A DNA stretch of 64,000 nucleotides from Monomorium pharaonis (GCF_013373865.1 NC_050471.1:19835047-19899046), one strand, 5' to 3'; counted from the stretch's first letter, positions 11,590-25,154 are shown. The notes: generated by a model from the letters alone, not told the origin. Numbers and translations are program-made.

Positions 11590-12170
11590 CTGATGGCCAA
11601 AAAGAATCGAAGAAGCGTGTCGCTGCTGCACTCCGTGCAGCGGCACATGGCCATCAGGGCTGCGAGGGCGTACCGTACGACCTCCCACGCGGCGGCGACG
11701 GCCCTGTCGGGCATGCCCCCCCTGAATCTGGTCGCGAGGGCTCAGGCCTGAGTTTACGAGCAGACGCGATGGATCCAGGAGGGGAGTGGGATGGTGACGG
11801 ACGGGGTCCGTCGCCTGCTGAGGCTCCAGGCCCGGCGGTCATTGACCGAAGAGTGACGCGTGCGCCTGAACAGTCCAGGCTGCGCGGGCCAATGGACCGT
11901 CGGGGCCCTGGCCCCGGTACTGGCGAACTGGCTGGACCGGGGCTGGGGCAGGACGTTTTTCCGGATAGCGCAGGTCTTCACCGGACATGGTTGTTTCGGG
12001 GAGTTTCTGTGCCGAGTCCGGAAGGAGGACACGACTCGCTGCCACCACTGTGTGGCCACCCACTGTGGGAGAGAGAGCGCGGTGTTCTACGAGCTAAGCT
12101 TAGGCCCGGCGAGGACTTGTCCCTCGGCACGCTGGTGCGAGCGATAAATGCCCCCGCCTTTCCCCCAAAC
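11590..12170 (+). pseudogene. C-terminal fragment of an R1-like LINE pol
   Basis: Reading across frames gives VQRHMAIRAARAYRTTS, then SGMPPLNLVA, then LTEEWRARL, a stretch ending FTGHGCFGEFLCRV with RCHHC, and finally GEDLSLGTLVRAI. This order matches the region after the reverse transcriptase in R1-clade LINEs, including the Cys/His motif. There is a stop near 11748 and a frame change near 12110. Only the last ~190 codons are present. The GC-rich tail to about 12480 may be its 3' UTR. Confidence 0.75.
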
Positions 12171-13980
12171 AATAACGGGGGGGGGAGGAGTGGGCGCGTC
12201 GACGTCGACGGCGCGCCCAAACAACGAGAGCGAGGAGGCCGGCCCGGAGGGACGAACGGGGTCGCTAATATAGCGCGACCCTCCCTCCGGGTCATGTAAA
12301 AGTCTCGCCCGCCCGGGGGGGGGGCTGGGCCCTAAGCTTTGGGCACGGAGGCCCCCCTCCCTTTGCCGTTTGCAACGCGGGCCGTCGGGGGGCTGGGGGC
12401 TGCTCGGGACACCGCCCGTCCCTGCCCCTCGAGAACACGGTCAGTCTCGCGCTGCGCGTTTACTTGACGCGAGCTACTACTCTTGATAAAGTTTATTAAT
12501 TATTACTTTTTAATATTAAAATGTTCTGTTCAATAATATAGTTTTGTATATATTAAATGGTATAATTATTATAATGGTATAATGTTTTGATTAATATTTT
12601 AATATTTTAGAAACCAAAAAACATAATAAAGACAAATGTTTTATTTAAAAGAAATTGGTGCTTCTATAAAGAAATAATAAAAACGGTTCATTGTAATATA
12701 AATAAATAGTCCGTAATTATAAATTTTTTATAATTATTGTTACTAATATTTTAATATTTTCTAAATTGCAATTGGTGTATACACATCTACACAACAAATA
12801 CATAAGAACAAATCTCTCCCCCCCCCTCTCTCTCTTCATTATTTTCGCTGTCCACTCTAATCTCCGCGCACTCCATTCTCTTCGTTTTTTGCGCTCTCTG
12901 TTTTTTCTTCGTGTTATTTGCTCTCTGCTTTCTCCATTTTTCGCTTTCCGCTCTCAGCCCTCTCCGCGATTGAATGCAATATCGTCAAACACATACAAAA
13001 ATATTTAAAAAAGAACAATCAATTAAATTTTTAATTTCTTCTATACATACCAGAAATTGTTGCGAAGAATACTTTACTTACTAATTTCAAGTAATATTTA
13101 CTTGAAATAAACATGTATGTAAAAATAAAGAAAAAAATATATTTCAATTTAGTAAATATTATTTATCGCAATTCATATGCTACAAATCTTTGATATATAA
13201 ACTTGTGAAATACGTAAATTTAACATTGAAGTTTTTAGGCCATATATATGTTTAAACATATCAATAAAGTTGAGAAAGCCTAAAAGGTCGCAGCTAGAAC
13301 TTGGTGCTGATTATAATTCTTTCAAAATATATTAATTTAATAATATCAGTTTATATAAACTGCTCGCCGACAAATTTCGTCAGATTTAAGACGTAGTTAT
13401 AAACTAAATGCCAATTGTTGTGCCCCTCTTCCTAGCCAGAAGCCTTATATTAGGCTTATAATTAAATTTACCGAAAACACAATATATTCATTTAGCTAAA
13501 ATTACTTCTTTTAACATAATATATGCACTTATTTCGAAATAATTTGATATGTTACTTTAATGACACTTTATATACTGTACTTCATAAAGTGCTACATAAT
13601 TATATTTTTATATACATACTTTTCAACATTTTTATTGCAAATGACGCTAAACAATCATTTTAACAATAAATAGTAATATAAAGTTCAAATACAACAAAAA
13701 AATAATCACTTTTTTTCGAACTAAAAGCCTAATAATATTAGGGGTTAAAGTGATGTTATCTTCTTCGTAGTTTATTTCACTGATAAGGACAAAAATGTTT
13801 TAGTATTAAAATAAAAAAGTCGGCCAAAAAAGGGTTGATCTTCTAGAGGTTAAAAATGTCTTTTATACATATATCTTAAAGACCAATTCTAGAATTGCTT
13901 TAAGATATCTATAAACGTCTTTATATATTTATTACTCAACATTAAAAAAAAAACATTTTAAATCATAATTTAGTAGTTCA
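12171..13980. other. No gene; pyrimidine tract at 12800-12970
   Basis: 12171-12480 is a GC-rich tail after the LINE fragment. 12814-12970 is CT-rich (TCTCTCCCCCCCCC...). The rest is AT-rich with no recognised coding sequence. Confidence 0.5.
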
Positions 13981-14275
13981 TGTAGCGGTGAAACATCCGC
14001 CACAATACAATGTGCACACGCGTGCAGCATCCGCAGTCGTGATGTAGTTCGCGGAATCGCCGCTATAGGCGACGACGCGATGCTGCCTTTCTCGTGATGT
14101 AATTTACATTCTGAGAGCTATATAAGAAGATCACTTACGGCGATGGATTAACTTACAGCAATCGTAGTAAGCTTTCAACCCTCTTAGAACCTACGTAATA
14201 AATTTTTTGTACCCTGATGGAGAATTCCACGGGTCTTCGCACCTCTTCTCGGAGAAAGCTCTCTGAGCCTCCGCA
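13981..14275 (+). mobile_element. Solo-LTR-like block
   Basis: Begins TGTAGCGGTGAAACATCCGC and ends CTCCGCA. Inside are a TATA-like CTATATAAGAAG (about 14118) and AATAAA (about 14197), in promoter-then-poly(A) order. It resembles the reverse complement of 5935-6085. No internal retroelement region adjoins it and no clear target duplication was seen (GTTCA left, TAAAT right). Confidence 0.55.
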
Positions 14276-14279
14276 TAAA

Positions 14280-14610
14280 TGTATAAATCTTTATAAATGT
14301 CTAAAAAGAATTCTAAAAAAGATCTTCAAGACGTACAAAAGACATATCTTTATAATGTCTTATATAGATTTTTTGGATTCCTAAAAGACATCTTTTAGAT
14401 ATCTTTAAGATATCTTTTAGATTTCTTCAAGATATCTTTTAGATTTCTTCAAAATGTCTTTTAGACATCGCCAGATATCTAAAAGATATCTCAAACTGTT
14501 GTATAAGACATCTTTTAGATCGCGAGAAGATATCTTTTCGTAAAAAATGCGAGATATCGCAAGAAATCGCAAGATGTCTTTTAGAAATCTAAAAGACATC
14601 TTTTTGTCTA
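14280..14610. repeat. Degenerate repeats of (A/T)GTCTTTTAGAT
   Basis: Many direct and inverted variants of GATATCTTTTAGAT, AAAAGACATC and TTCTTCAAGATATC. Related words occur at 13855-13925. Probably the interior of a foldback or MITE; no clean ends found. Confidence 0.6.
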
Positions 14611-15490
14611 TATGGGATAATTTGCAGCTCCCCCCAAAAAAATCTCTTCTTTTTTACATACACGCATACATAGATACATTGGTATTGTTGTGTCCACTGT
14701 GGACGAACGCTATTCATAAAATTGCAATCTTGTGTTATAAGCTAAAATGTAAAGTTATACTTGTGGGCTACCACATACCTCCCTCGCATAGAAATAAAAA
14801 TTTCTTGTTTTCTTAACATTAATCCCGCACATTAATATTCTCATATATACATACATACATGTAGAAAGGTGAGCGTATGTGTGTACGTGTGCATGTGCGA
14901 GTGTGCGTGTGTGTGTATGTGTATGTGCGGGAGCTTCGAGCAAAAGGCAGAAGCGATTGATGTAAGCGGTGTGATTGTCGGCGCGGCGATTTTGCGGAAA
15001 ACAAAGGTTGCCCCGAAAAGTCTTGCGTGTGCGTATGCGTGTGAAGAAGAGTGGAAAAGTGTCTATGTGTGTGTGCGGCGGCGTCGGGTAGAAGTCGCGA
15101 CGTTCGTTGGCGACGCGGCGTCGGCAGCGAGTGAAAGAAAAGCGCGGCGGACAAAATGTTTTTTCCAAAAAGGAAATCGGCGGCCGCGAGATAAAAGAAT
15201 TGGCCGAGGATATAAGGAGAGGACTGGAGAGCAAGGGGCAGAATCGTCCGAGAGCTCGTCGAGTACGCGTCGTGTCCCGTGCTGTATCACAATCGCAATA
15301 TCACACATACATATATACATACCTATATCTCACAATATGTTCAAAGCCTTTTCGTATATCGTGCTATTTAAAAAAAACTTTTTTTTTAATTACAAATTAA
15401 TACAACGATACCGACATAAGCTCTTCCTCTTTTTATTGTATAATTTACATCAGAACGTTTTTCGGTTTCGGTATACGGTCCAGTTCACTG
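14611..15490. other. GT-rich and GC-rich stretch, unassigned
   Basis: 14870-14930 is GT-rich simple sequence. 15060-15290 is GC-rich with open frames on both strands (one + frame runs 14869-15507), but none shows a domain I recognise. A host 5' UTR or CpG-type region is possible but unsupported. Confidence 0.35.
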
Positions 15491-15499
15491 TGCATCTAG

Positions 15500-17100
15500 T
15501 TTTTTAAATCGTCCGTATCGGAGCGTTTTCATCATATAATAGTACTTTTTCGCCGATTTTGAATTTCGTTTCCTTCTCCTTTTTATCATACTGCGTTTTG
15601 ACCTTGGCCTTTTCTTCTTTTATGTTTTTGCGTGCTACACGGTTTGCGGCCCTTAACCTCTCCCTTAATTCTTGCACATAATCGTAATTATAGGTTTAGG
15701 CTGTTTTGTTAGGGCTGTCGGCAGTTCTGCCTGTCGACCGTATATTAATTCAAACGGTATGTACCCTGTCGCCGTGTGAAGCGTTGTATTGTACGTGTGC
15801 ATCGCGTATGGGATCCATTCGTCCCAGTCGGTTTGGTCTCTGTTTATATAATGTCGCAAATATTCGGCTAGAGTTTGATGCGATCGTTCGAGAATTCCAT
15901 TGCTCTTGGGGTGGTAGGCGGTAGTTTGAATTTTATTTATTTTTAGTAATTTACACGTATTTTTGAATATTTCACTCATAAAATTTGTGCCTTGATCCGT
16001 TAGTACGTATTCTGGCGTTCCGTATTCCAGGACAATTTTCGTGACAAATTCTTTGCTCACGGTATTTGCTTCCTGGTTCGGTATTGGTATCACCTTACTA
16101 AATTTTGCAAAATGATCCTGAAAGGTTAGTAGGTACCGATTTTCATTTTTTGTTAATGTTAGTGATCCTACAATATCGAGCGCACATTTCTCGAAGGATC
16201 GGCTAGGCGTATCTGTGACGACAAGAGGTGCCTTTATTCTTCAAGAAAGTTTATTTTTTTGGCATAGCTCGCATTTTTTGATGTACCGCTCTACATCGGC
16301 CGTTAATGTTTTAATCGTATTCATTTTATTATCCTTTTAATTCCTTGATGCCTTCCCATAGGTGCATCATGGTATTCATATAAGATTTGTTTCTTCTTTT
16401 CTTCTGTATATGCTGGTTCGCATTCGTTGTCCTCTTCTTTTTCATCTTTAGTAGATGTACGTGCGTGTTCGCCGTCTTCGTCTAGCGTGAGGACTTTATC
16501 AGCTGCTTCTGTAACGTGAGCTTCCCGGTTCACGTTGCGACTTAGCGCGTCGGCGTTCGCGTTCATTCGATCAGCTTTATGAATGATTTCATAATCGTAC
16601 TCTTCCAATTTTAATCGCCATCGAATCAATCTTGACCCGGGGTCATTTACATTAAACAACCATATGAGAGGTTTATAATCGGTCACGATCTTGAACTTAG
16701 TTTCATGCATATGGTCGAAAATACTTTACAGCCCACACTATCGCTAGTAATTCTTTCTCGGTGGTACTGTAATTTTTCTCTGCGCGATTTAATATTCTGC
16801 TCGCGTAAGCAATGGGACGGTCGTTGTGTATTAGTCCCTGTGACAATATCGCTCCGATTGCATAATTGAAAGCGTCAGTGGTCACATTAAATTTTTTCGT
16901 AAAATCTGGATATTGAAGTACTGATCATTAATTTTTCTTTTAGTGTGTTAAATGTTATTTGTTGCATGACGGCCCACGCGAATTTTTCCATTTTCTTTGT
17001 TAATTTAGTTAACGGTTTTGCGATTCTGAAAAATTTGTTAATGAATTTTCCATAATATCCGGCATTCTTACATGAAATTTTCATATTTTGGACTTTACGC
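15500..17100 (-). pseudogene. Second Ty3/gypsy pol fragment (RT end, RNase H, integrase)
   Basis: From right to left: the RT connection region (NAGYYGKFINKF at ~17060), RNase H (DAFNYAIGAILSQ, SRILNRAEKNYSTTEKELLA, then KIVTDYKPLIWLF), the ADALSR motif, the integrase zinc region (YHDAPMGRHQG... CELCQ), then DDE motifs ALDIVG, VLTDQGTNF and NGILERSH, and a GPY/F-like GEKVLLYDENAPIR near 15540. Frame changes occur near 16900, 16700, 16320, 16230 and 15680. 17.6-type gypsy is the best guess. No LTRs were found. Confidence 0.85.
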
Positions 17101-18036
17101 AATATCTCTTGTAGAAAAAAATCACATGTAGAAAAAAGTTTTCTTTTACAAATAAAACCCAAGCTTTCGATTGAGTCTAGTTAAAATTCAATCGGTTTAA
17201 CCACTGATTGAAATCTGATAATCTCACGTATTCACAAATCGCGTAGACAGATGCGGTTTCGGGCTGCACGTTTACTTAGTGCAGTGTATGTCTTGATAGA
17301 AATAAGTATTTTTGACGTGAAAATAATTATTAAATACAATGATAAAGTAAAGCTTACAAATGTTAAATACCTGATTTTAATTCATTTATGTCAAATTTGC
17401 ATACATACATATTTCTTAATAATTACCTTAATAAAACGTTACAAAAATTAAGAATATAAAAGTTAATTTTATCCAAACATATATATCTGTCATAAAAATT
17501 CATAAAAAAATAACTCAATATAAATAATTATTATATATATTTAAAATATAAATCTACAAATATATTTATTTGACATGTTTCAGTCCTACTTTATCAACAT
17601 ATTCAATAATTTTTTTACGTCTCAAAGCAAATGTAAATACAGTTATATTTTGATGTCATGTCTTGCCATATTGATTTGATATTTTGTGATGTAAACTGAT
17701 ATTAATTATGCGTATGTAATGTAACCAATAGTAGTTTTGAAGCAGAAATAATTTTTTAATAAAAATATTATTGGATATTTGTATGAAAATCATGAAGTGA
17801 TTCGAAATACTCGATTCATGATACCACTTTTTACTATTTATTATAACACCATGCCTAAGCGCGCGAAACGTCAGCTCTATAATTCGTGAACTTTGATCGC
17901 TAATAATTTTCAAACAATTAGAGCCTCGACATTTTCGTATTAGAATTTTTGTCTTGGAATTCCAAAAAATTCACTTTTAAAAAAAACATTCAGTGATTTT
18001 AAAACACTTTGTATATAAGCCTGGGCTATTTCGCAG
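17101..18036. other. AT-rich, no gene until an apparent intron end
   Basis: No coding homology. The last ~40 bases look like the 3' end of an intron: a T-rich run then CTATTTCGCAG at 18026-18036. Confidence 0.45.
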
Positions 18037-18414
18037 CTCTCAAAGGAGCCCGGAGATCATTTGGCACGAGTGGAGCAATGCATGTACGATCCTGATCGCA
18101 ATTCTCTGAGGACGCGCATCGTATTCAACGACCTTTCGGTATCCGGAATAGTGTCTCTAATTCCACGAAGTCATCGTGCCCTGATTTCTGCTGAATCCTG
18201 CAGAATGATATTGCGACTGAGACGGGCAGGAATAGATTTTCTCACCAGTCCAATTGCTCGTGGACGCAGCCAGATGCGTATACGTACAGAATCCAGTTTC
18301 CTGGAACCCAGATTTGCATCGATTTATGCATACGGCTGCCATTCTACGCGTATTGACAAACAAATCAAACGGCATGATAAGCGGCTGCCGTATTATTTAA
18401 CTAATCTCAAAAAG
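18037..18414 (+). CDS. Probable internal exon of a host gene, family unknown
   Basis: 378 bases, exactly 126 codons, open throughout, with a consensus acceptor before it (TTTCGCAG) and a donor after it (AAAAAG then GTAACC), both phase 0. The protein runs LSKEPGDHLARVEQCMYDPD... with charged, compact segments such as RIVFNDLSVSG, LRLRRAGIDF and RTESSFLEPRFASIYAYGC. Three cysteines are spaced widely, as in a secreted or extracellular fold. It has no transposon motif, no stops and a higher GC content than its AT-rich surroundings. I do not recognise the family. The frame could extend to the stop at 18421-18423 if not spliced. Flanking exons were not found in this window. Confidence 0.65.
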
Positions 18415-20117
18415 GTAACCTAATAAAATTATACTTTTTAAAAAAGATGCCATATACGTATATCAATCGAAAAAGTGTGTAAGATTTTTGGTAGTACCGG
18501 TATTTGCGTTATCCAATTGCACCGCTGAGATGTTGCTTAGTTGGATTTTGTACATCATTTGTGAGTACATGTTAGTGTAAAGTGTAATCCTACATACATA
18601 TGTTTTTGAGTGTGTGCATTGATTTTTTGATTTCACGCTGAGAGTATTCTTAAGGCAAGGATGCGTCAGAAGATCTGACAAGAAATTCCTCACCGTGAAA
18701 TCAACAGGTGCATCAATATGATGGAGAGACTAAGTGAGGTGATTAACCGAAAAAGTAACATCTCATTTAATAAAGTTGTCAAAAGCTCATTTAAAATACA
18801 ACAAATAACTCACATAGACCTCTAATATTCAATATTAACTGATTCTGATATACTCCAAAGAACAAAAAGTATACAAATTCAATTTCACACAAATCACATT
18901 CAAAGATATACATACGCAGGCATTATATTTTATATTAACCTACACACTTATATACACATGATTCTAGTAAAATTCAATTACTAGAAAATTATTAGCAATC
19001 TCTTGTGGTGTACATCAAGTAACGCAATGCCAGTGATACTTGCCAAAAGTCTTGTAAAATGCAGGGATAACAATGAAACCCGATAACTCGATTTCTAGGC
19101 ATGCTAGAACAATGTCCCTTGCGCCATTTTAAAGAAAAAGCTTCGCAGTTCAATTTAGTGACATATTTCATCGCATTTTTACTTTTTCTATGGAAGACTA
19201 CAAAGTCATAAAATTTCCAAGATTTTTCCAACACTTGATATTAAGTTGTCACAAAAGTAATAGTTTAATGAAGCGAAAAATGCTTCCTTGTACTCCTCGA
19301 AATCGAGACTACACAATTTAAAACGCACAAAGAACATTGTCTTACGATTATCTAAAGCTAAGATATGTCTTCTTCAAAATCGACACAAGAAGGGTGTTGA
19401 AAGCAATAATTTTTTGCCAGAGAAGGAAACCTTGTGATTTAGTTTTTGTTTACAGTTTTTCGGGTGCTGAGTCCAAATATCATAATACACTGTATTTGAA
19501 ATAATGTCAATGAGCTGTGTAATTAACCATAGCGAAATGCAAATAAGGAATAATGCATGTTATACGTTAAGCAAATATGCAGATATCAATATACAGGTAA
19601 ATCTATTCACATACGTATACATGAATGTGTCCAATTACCTATTCAACTAAATATGAAGGATGCATCCTTCCTCCCTCTTCTTCATATAATCGAACTCCCA
19701 GAAATAACATGTAGCATAACCACAACGCTAATTTTTTAACACTCATGTTTTTATCGCAAAAAAATATAAACACTTTGGATACTCTTATTTACATATGTTC
19801 ATAATCTTTTCTCGGTCTGTCACCGCGGAACTTGCGATATTTAGTTGAACAGATTGGGCACATTCATGTATACGTATGTGAACAGATTCACCTATATAAT
19901 TATACAGAGAGAGAGAGAGAGATCGCTGACATTATCTCAAGTACAACATATTTCCCCAAAGTTTCAATAGTTTAGATTATTATATTTGAACTCAGTACCT
20001 TCAAAACTGTAAAAAAAAAACTAAATTCCAAAGTTTCCTTCGGTAAAATATCACTTTTTTTCGATATCCTTTTTTGCAATTTTTAAAGTGTTTTTTTAAT
20101 TGTGTGGCGTAGTATTT
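18415..20117. other. AT-rich DNA, possible intron; no element recognised
   Basis: Contains a short (GA)n at 19906-19921 and scattered short frames. The minus-strand frame at 18992-19234 has no recognised domain. Confidence 0.4.
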
Positions 20118-20576
20118 ATACACAATGAGCAACAAAATTAGCGCAATAAAGATTTATACTAAAATTTCCTTCAACTTCAAATAATCGTAACTTTGTTAAA
20201 ACTTATCGTAGTGGAAAGCTTTTTTTTTTCATTTTAAAGCTTGAAGTCTCCACTTTAAAGAGCACTTGTCAGATTTGATTTTGTCCTTTTTTCTCTTTCG
20301 ACATCTCTTCAAAAGTAAAAACATATTTTTTGTTTAAAAATTTTCATACTTTGATGCACTCCATGAGGTGCAATGAATTTTTCTCTTAAACATTATAAGA
20401 ATTATCGTAAAATGTGAACTTTTTCCTACAAATTGATAAAATGGAAGTCTGTACGATTTTTTTGGCGGAGTTATGACGTATCAAAGTTACCTATGCATTT
20501 TAGTTTGTTTATGCCTGTTACCGCCAGCATTGGCATTACCCCAATGCGCACCACAAGAAGATTGCCAGATTTTGCG

Positions 20577-20582
<6 letters not shown>

Positions 20583-20637
<55 letters not shown>
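20583..20637. repeat. (TG)n microsatellite
   Basis: About 27 GT dinucleotides inside the left arm of the palindrome. Confidence 0.95.
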
Positions 20638-20640
<3 letters not shown>

Positions 20641-20888
20641 TAAACAGAAGAAAATATTGCATTGAAATAGTAGAGATGGCATTACAGCGAATATAGCATG
20701 AAATTCGTCAAGATGTATTAGGTTCTGCATCTTCAAAAAGTCATTCAGAGACGAAGAGGTAAAACTTATGTATTTCTTCCGGGCAATATTTTCTCATTAT
20801 GTTCGTCCAACACACCACACACATATACACGATGCGCAAAATCCACTACCTCTTCGTAATGCGCATCGAGATATGCCATATATGTAAT

Positions 20889-21202
20889 CGTTGAGTGTTG
20901 CCAGATAAGGTAGGAATGGACAGTTTCGGGTATTACTTCAGGAAATATTGAGCTCGTGGTGTAAGATCCCAAAGGATATATTTAGATCGTACAAAAATCG
21001 GGTATTACAAAATAAAACGCCGTGCAAAACAAGATGAAAAAAGCATGCACTCGTGCGTGATCGACTCGACTCGATTTCGACTGTAAACTAACTAGAGGGA
21101 AGGGAGAGAGCAATCACGCGCGCGAACGCATGCGCTGTTTCCAACCAAAAAAATTGCGTGAAGCGCGGGAGCACATAAACAAAATACGGTTTTTATCCAA
21201 CA
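20889..21202 (-). mobile_element. Copia 3' LTR (minus orientation)
   Basis: A direct repeat of 25295-25603. On the minus strand it begins TGTTGGATAAAAACCG and ends ...CACTCAAC. A purine-rich AAGCGGTGGGAG (polypurine tract) precedes it on the minus strand. Roughly 15 differences from the other LTR were counted by eye, plus a CATGCG-region indel. Confidence 0.9.
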
Positions 21203-24200
21203 CTCCCACCGCTTAAGTGCTTCACACATTTACCTGTTAATTTAAGCATTGCACACAGATCTTTGAAACGTTCTCTAGGAACGGCTTTCGTATGAATATC
21301 CGCTCGTTGTAAATTACTTGGAACGTAGCACAACTTTAGTTCGTTTTCTTCTACTTTCTCGCGTAGAAAATGATAGCGGATATCGATGTGCTTTCTTTTG
21401 TGATACACAGAATTCTTTACTAATTGAATCGCAGATTGATTGTCTACATAGATGACTGTAGCTTCCTTGCATCGACATCCGATATCATTTATTAGCTTCC
21501 TAAGCCATACAGCTTCTTTTGCCATCGCTGCGGCCGCTACATACTCCACGTTGGTTGTACTTAAAGTCACAGATTTTTGCCGTTGCGACGTCCAACTTGG
21601 ATAACTTATCGGACCGTTTGCAAGCATAAACACAACCGGTTGTCGAACGCCGTGTCTCTATATCGCCCGCAAAATCCGCGTCCAAATATCCTACTAACAG
21701 GAAATTTTTATCGCTTTTGTACATTATTCCAAGTTCCGCATTCCTATCGAGTATTTGAAAACGCGTTTCACTGCGTTCCAGTGATTTTGGTTATATTTGT
21801 TTAAAAATCGACTGAGTACGTTCACTGCGAAAGCTGTGTTTGGTCTCGATACCATAGCCAGAAACATCAACGAACCCATGGCCTCTCTGTACGGAAAGAT
21901 TGAAGTATTCGATCCATTTTCTTCCACTGGACCAATCGCGTGTGGATCCGCAGGTATGGATACCGACTTTGCTTCGCTTAAACCGAATCGTTGTATTATT
22001 TGCGCGATATACGCCTTTTGATGAATCTGTATTGATTTTTCGATCTAATCGCGCTCTATCTGTAAACCGACGGACGTTGACGCATCGCCCAGAATTATCT
22101 CAAAAGATTTACTTAACTCGTCAATAATTAAATTGAGAATCACATGAGATTCACATGCAATCAAACCGTCGTCTACGAATAGTGCTAGAAATACACGTAC
22201 ATTGTTCATCTCACCGACATAAATACATTTTTCGGATTCGCATGGTACAAGATTGAATTTTTGCAAAAAGTCTGTGATTTTTGCGTTTCAACATCGCGCG
22301 GCTTGTTTGATTCCGTAAAGTGATTTGTTCAAACGACACATCACGGCACTCGAGTCGCCGTCGACTTTTAGCCCGTCCGGTAATTTTAAGTAGAGTTCTT
22401 CTTTTATTTCGCCATGCAAGAACGCCGTCTTCACGTCGAATTGAATCAACTCGAGATTCAATTGTGCAGTTGTCGCCAGGAATACCCGCAAGGAATATCG
22501 TAGCGCACCATTGGAGCAAAAGTCTCGGTGTAATCGAGACCCTCCTTTTGCTGAAAGCCGCGCGCCACCAATCGTGCCTTGTATTGCTTGATGTGTCCAT
22601 TTTCGTCTTTTAGAATCTTGAATACCCATTTGGTATCTAAGAGGTTTTTATTTCGGTCCACGGATATGATTGACCATGTATCGTTCCGATCATGTGCCTT
22701 TAGTTCCTCACGTATTGCACGTTTCCATTGCTCGGATTTAGATCCATTTATCGCTTGTCTGAAAGTTAACGGGGTATACTCGGTTGCATTTACTTCATAT
22801 CAGGTGGTTTTATACTTGCCCGATCTCTCAGCGTGCTCCGTTTATCACTCGCCGGTTCTCGTTTCCTCTCCTCATTTTCGCCAGACTCATCGTCGTCTCG
22901 TTCTGGGTCGAACTTTATGTTATGGCTTGTGTTGGCTATTCCCTTGATTTCGGGTAGTCTTACCAACTCGTCGCTGCAGTTTGTCGATGGATCCTCTTTT
23001 TCAGCTTGCTCGTTGAAGGTAACGTGCTTAGACACTGTCACTGATCGCTTTTCAGGGTCGAACAGTCTATAATTTACAGAGTCGTTTTCGTAGCCAATCA
23101 ATAACATTCGTTTTGCCTTTGCATCTAGTTTTCTTCGCATCTGGTGCGAAATATGCATATACGAACACTCTGATATGTGACAAATCCGGCTTCTTCCTAT
23201 GCTAGATTTCAAACGGTGTATGCTTCGGATTCTTGCTTGAAGGAGTGCGATTGAGGACGTAAATCGCCGTATTTAACGCCTCGGCCCAAAGTGCTTTGGA
23301 TAAATTCTTGTGTCCGATCATTGTTCTTGCACTTTCCATGATTGTGCGGTTTTCTCGCTCTGCCTTGCCATCTGCTCCGGGGTGTATGGAGCCGTGTTTT
23401 CCATACAAATTCCACGCAATTTGAAATAACGCCGCATATCTTCATTAGAATATTCGCGCCCGTTATCGGCATGTACCACTTGTATCTTGCGTCCGAATCT
23501 ATTCTCTAACATTTTGTCAAATTCTTTGACCTTTGCATAGACATCACTTTTGTCTCGCAGAAAAAATACATGTCTGTATCCTGATGATTCGTCCACAAAT
23601 GTCAAAATGAATTTTGCACCTCCTATTGAAGGTTCAGGCAGCGGTTTACATACATCTGAATGTACGAATTCGCCGGGGCGATATCTTGACTTATCGCTTG
23701 TGTTTTTAAACGGCAATTTGTGCGATTTTCCGAGTTGATAGGTGTCACAAAAAAAATCCTTCACGTCTGCGAGCATTACTCCATTTACCGCGCCGCATTT
23801 TACCATTTTGCATAGCGTCTTTTGATTTACGCGGCCAAGACGTTCGTGCCACCGCTTGAGACTTATTGAAATGTTTGCTTCCGGAATCGCGCGCGGTTCA
23901 CTTGCGCGGCAAAACATTCCGTAAACGTCGTTACCTTGTTTCACATCGTGTGCGTACGCCAGACCGTCTTTTATTAACGCGACACGATTGTTCTTGAATG
24001 ATACTTTGTATCCGCCGGATGTGAGAATCCCAAGCTGAGAGCAGGTTTTTCTTTAATTTAGGTACGAAAAACACATTTCAAATCGTCGCGTTTTTCCACG
24101 TTCCTCTCATGAGTTTCTTGATATGCACGTTTCCGATTCCGCGCACGTCACATTTGGCATAGTCACCGAGCTTTACTTTTTCTCCATTTATCGATCGGTA

Positions 24201-25154
24201 ATCGGATAGCCATTCTCTGTGGAAAGTAACATGGCAGGACGCTCCGCTGTCGGTCAACCAGACATTTTCTGTACCTCGTAATATCTGTTGCTCATCTTCC
24301 GTGGAAGATATCGAATTCGAGTTGTCTGTCAGTATGAAGGCACAATTTTCAGAAGATGATGTTCGCGACCCCTTTTCTTCATTGTCGTATTTCTTCTTCC
24401 TGCAATTTCGAGCGCAGTGGCCCTTTTTACCGCAGTAGTAGCAGTCGTCATCTTTTTTTTTGATCGCCATTTTTCTTTTTGCTTTGACTTGGCGGTTTTG
24501 AACTATTTTTCCTTTCTGATGTTTTCCTTTTATTCATCGTCATTGCGGCGAGAACACTTGTAGCATCGTCCTTCGCAAAATATTGGCTCTCTTCTTTGAT
24601 AAGTCTCTCCATCAAGTTGTCGAGCGTTTGCCTTTCTTCACCCATGCTGTCCCATGCGGTCCTGAAGACATTATATTTTGACGGAAGACTTCCCAGAATC
24701 TTCGCCATTATTGAAACGTCGTCGATATTTTGGCCGATGTCCCTCAGTTGTTGCGCGAGATTTTGCACTTTTGTAAAGTGTTCCACAACGGAATCCTCGG
24801 GAGCCATGCAATACTCGTGGTATCTTTGATTTAAAATGAGCTTATTTGATGCTGATTTTTGTTCGTGAATTTTTGAGTTTCACCCACATCTCGTTAGCTG
24901 TTTCACAGGTTATGAGTGATTTGAGCTGCTTCGCCTCCATTGACGAAGAGATCACGAACATGGCTTTTGCATTTTCACGTTCTATTTTTTTATTTGGGCC
25001 TCTTCCGTGGGTTTCTTTAACGTACCGTTAACGACATCCAACAGGCCTATAACTTAGCCTTCGCTGTAAACAGCCTTGTGATTTGAAACTTCCACGTGGT
25101 GAAATTGCTGCCATCAAATTTTGGCATGTGCCGAGTCGTCAATTCATCTGACAT
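21193..25154 (-). pseudogene. Ty1/copia gag-pol, decayed
   Basis: Reads leftward from an ATG at 25154. Gag starts with MSDELTTRHMPKFDG and has a CYYCGKKGHCARNC zinc knuckle near 24440. Protease motif WLTDSGASCHVT follows near 24270. Integrase has a GAG-pre-integrase HERLG...; the zinc C has become Y (CDTYQ). Its core shows HSDVC and HADNGREYS. Reverse transcriptase shows TKWVFKILKDENG, QFDVKTAFLHGE, LNKSLYGIKQAAR and the catalytic FVDD. RNase H shows YLDADFAGD and ADIHTKAVPRERF. Domain order (integrase before RT) defines copia. There are many frameshifts and stops, so it is not functional. Confidence 0.92.

Noticed and set aside
14869..15507. 212-aa plus-strand ORF
   Set aside because: The start is GT-repeat translation and the end is hydrophobic noise; no domain recognised, though the middle GC-rich part remains unexplained.
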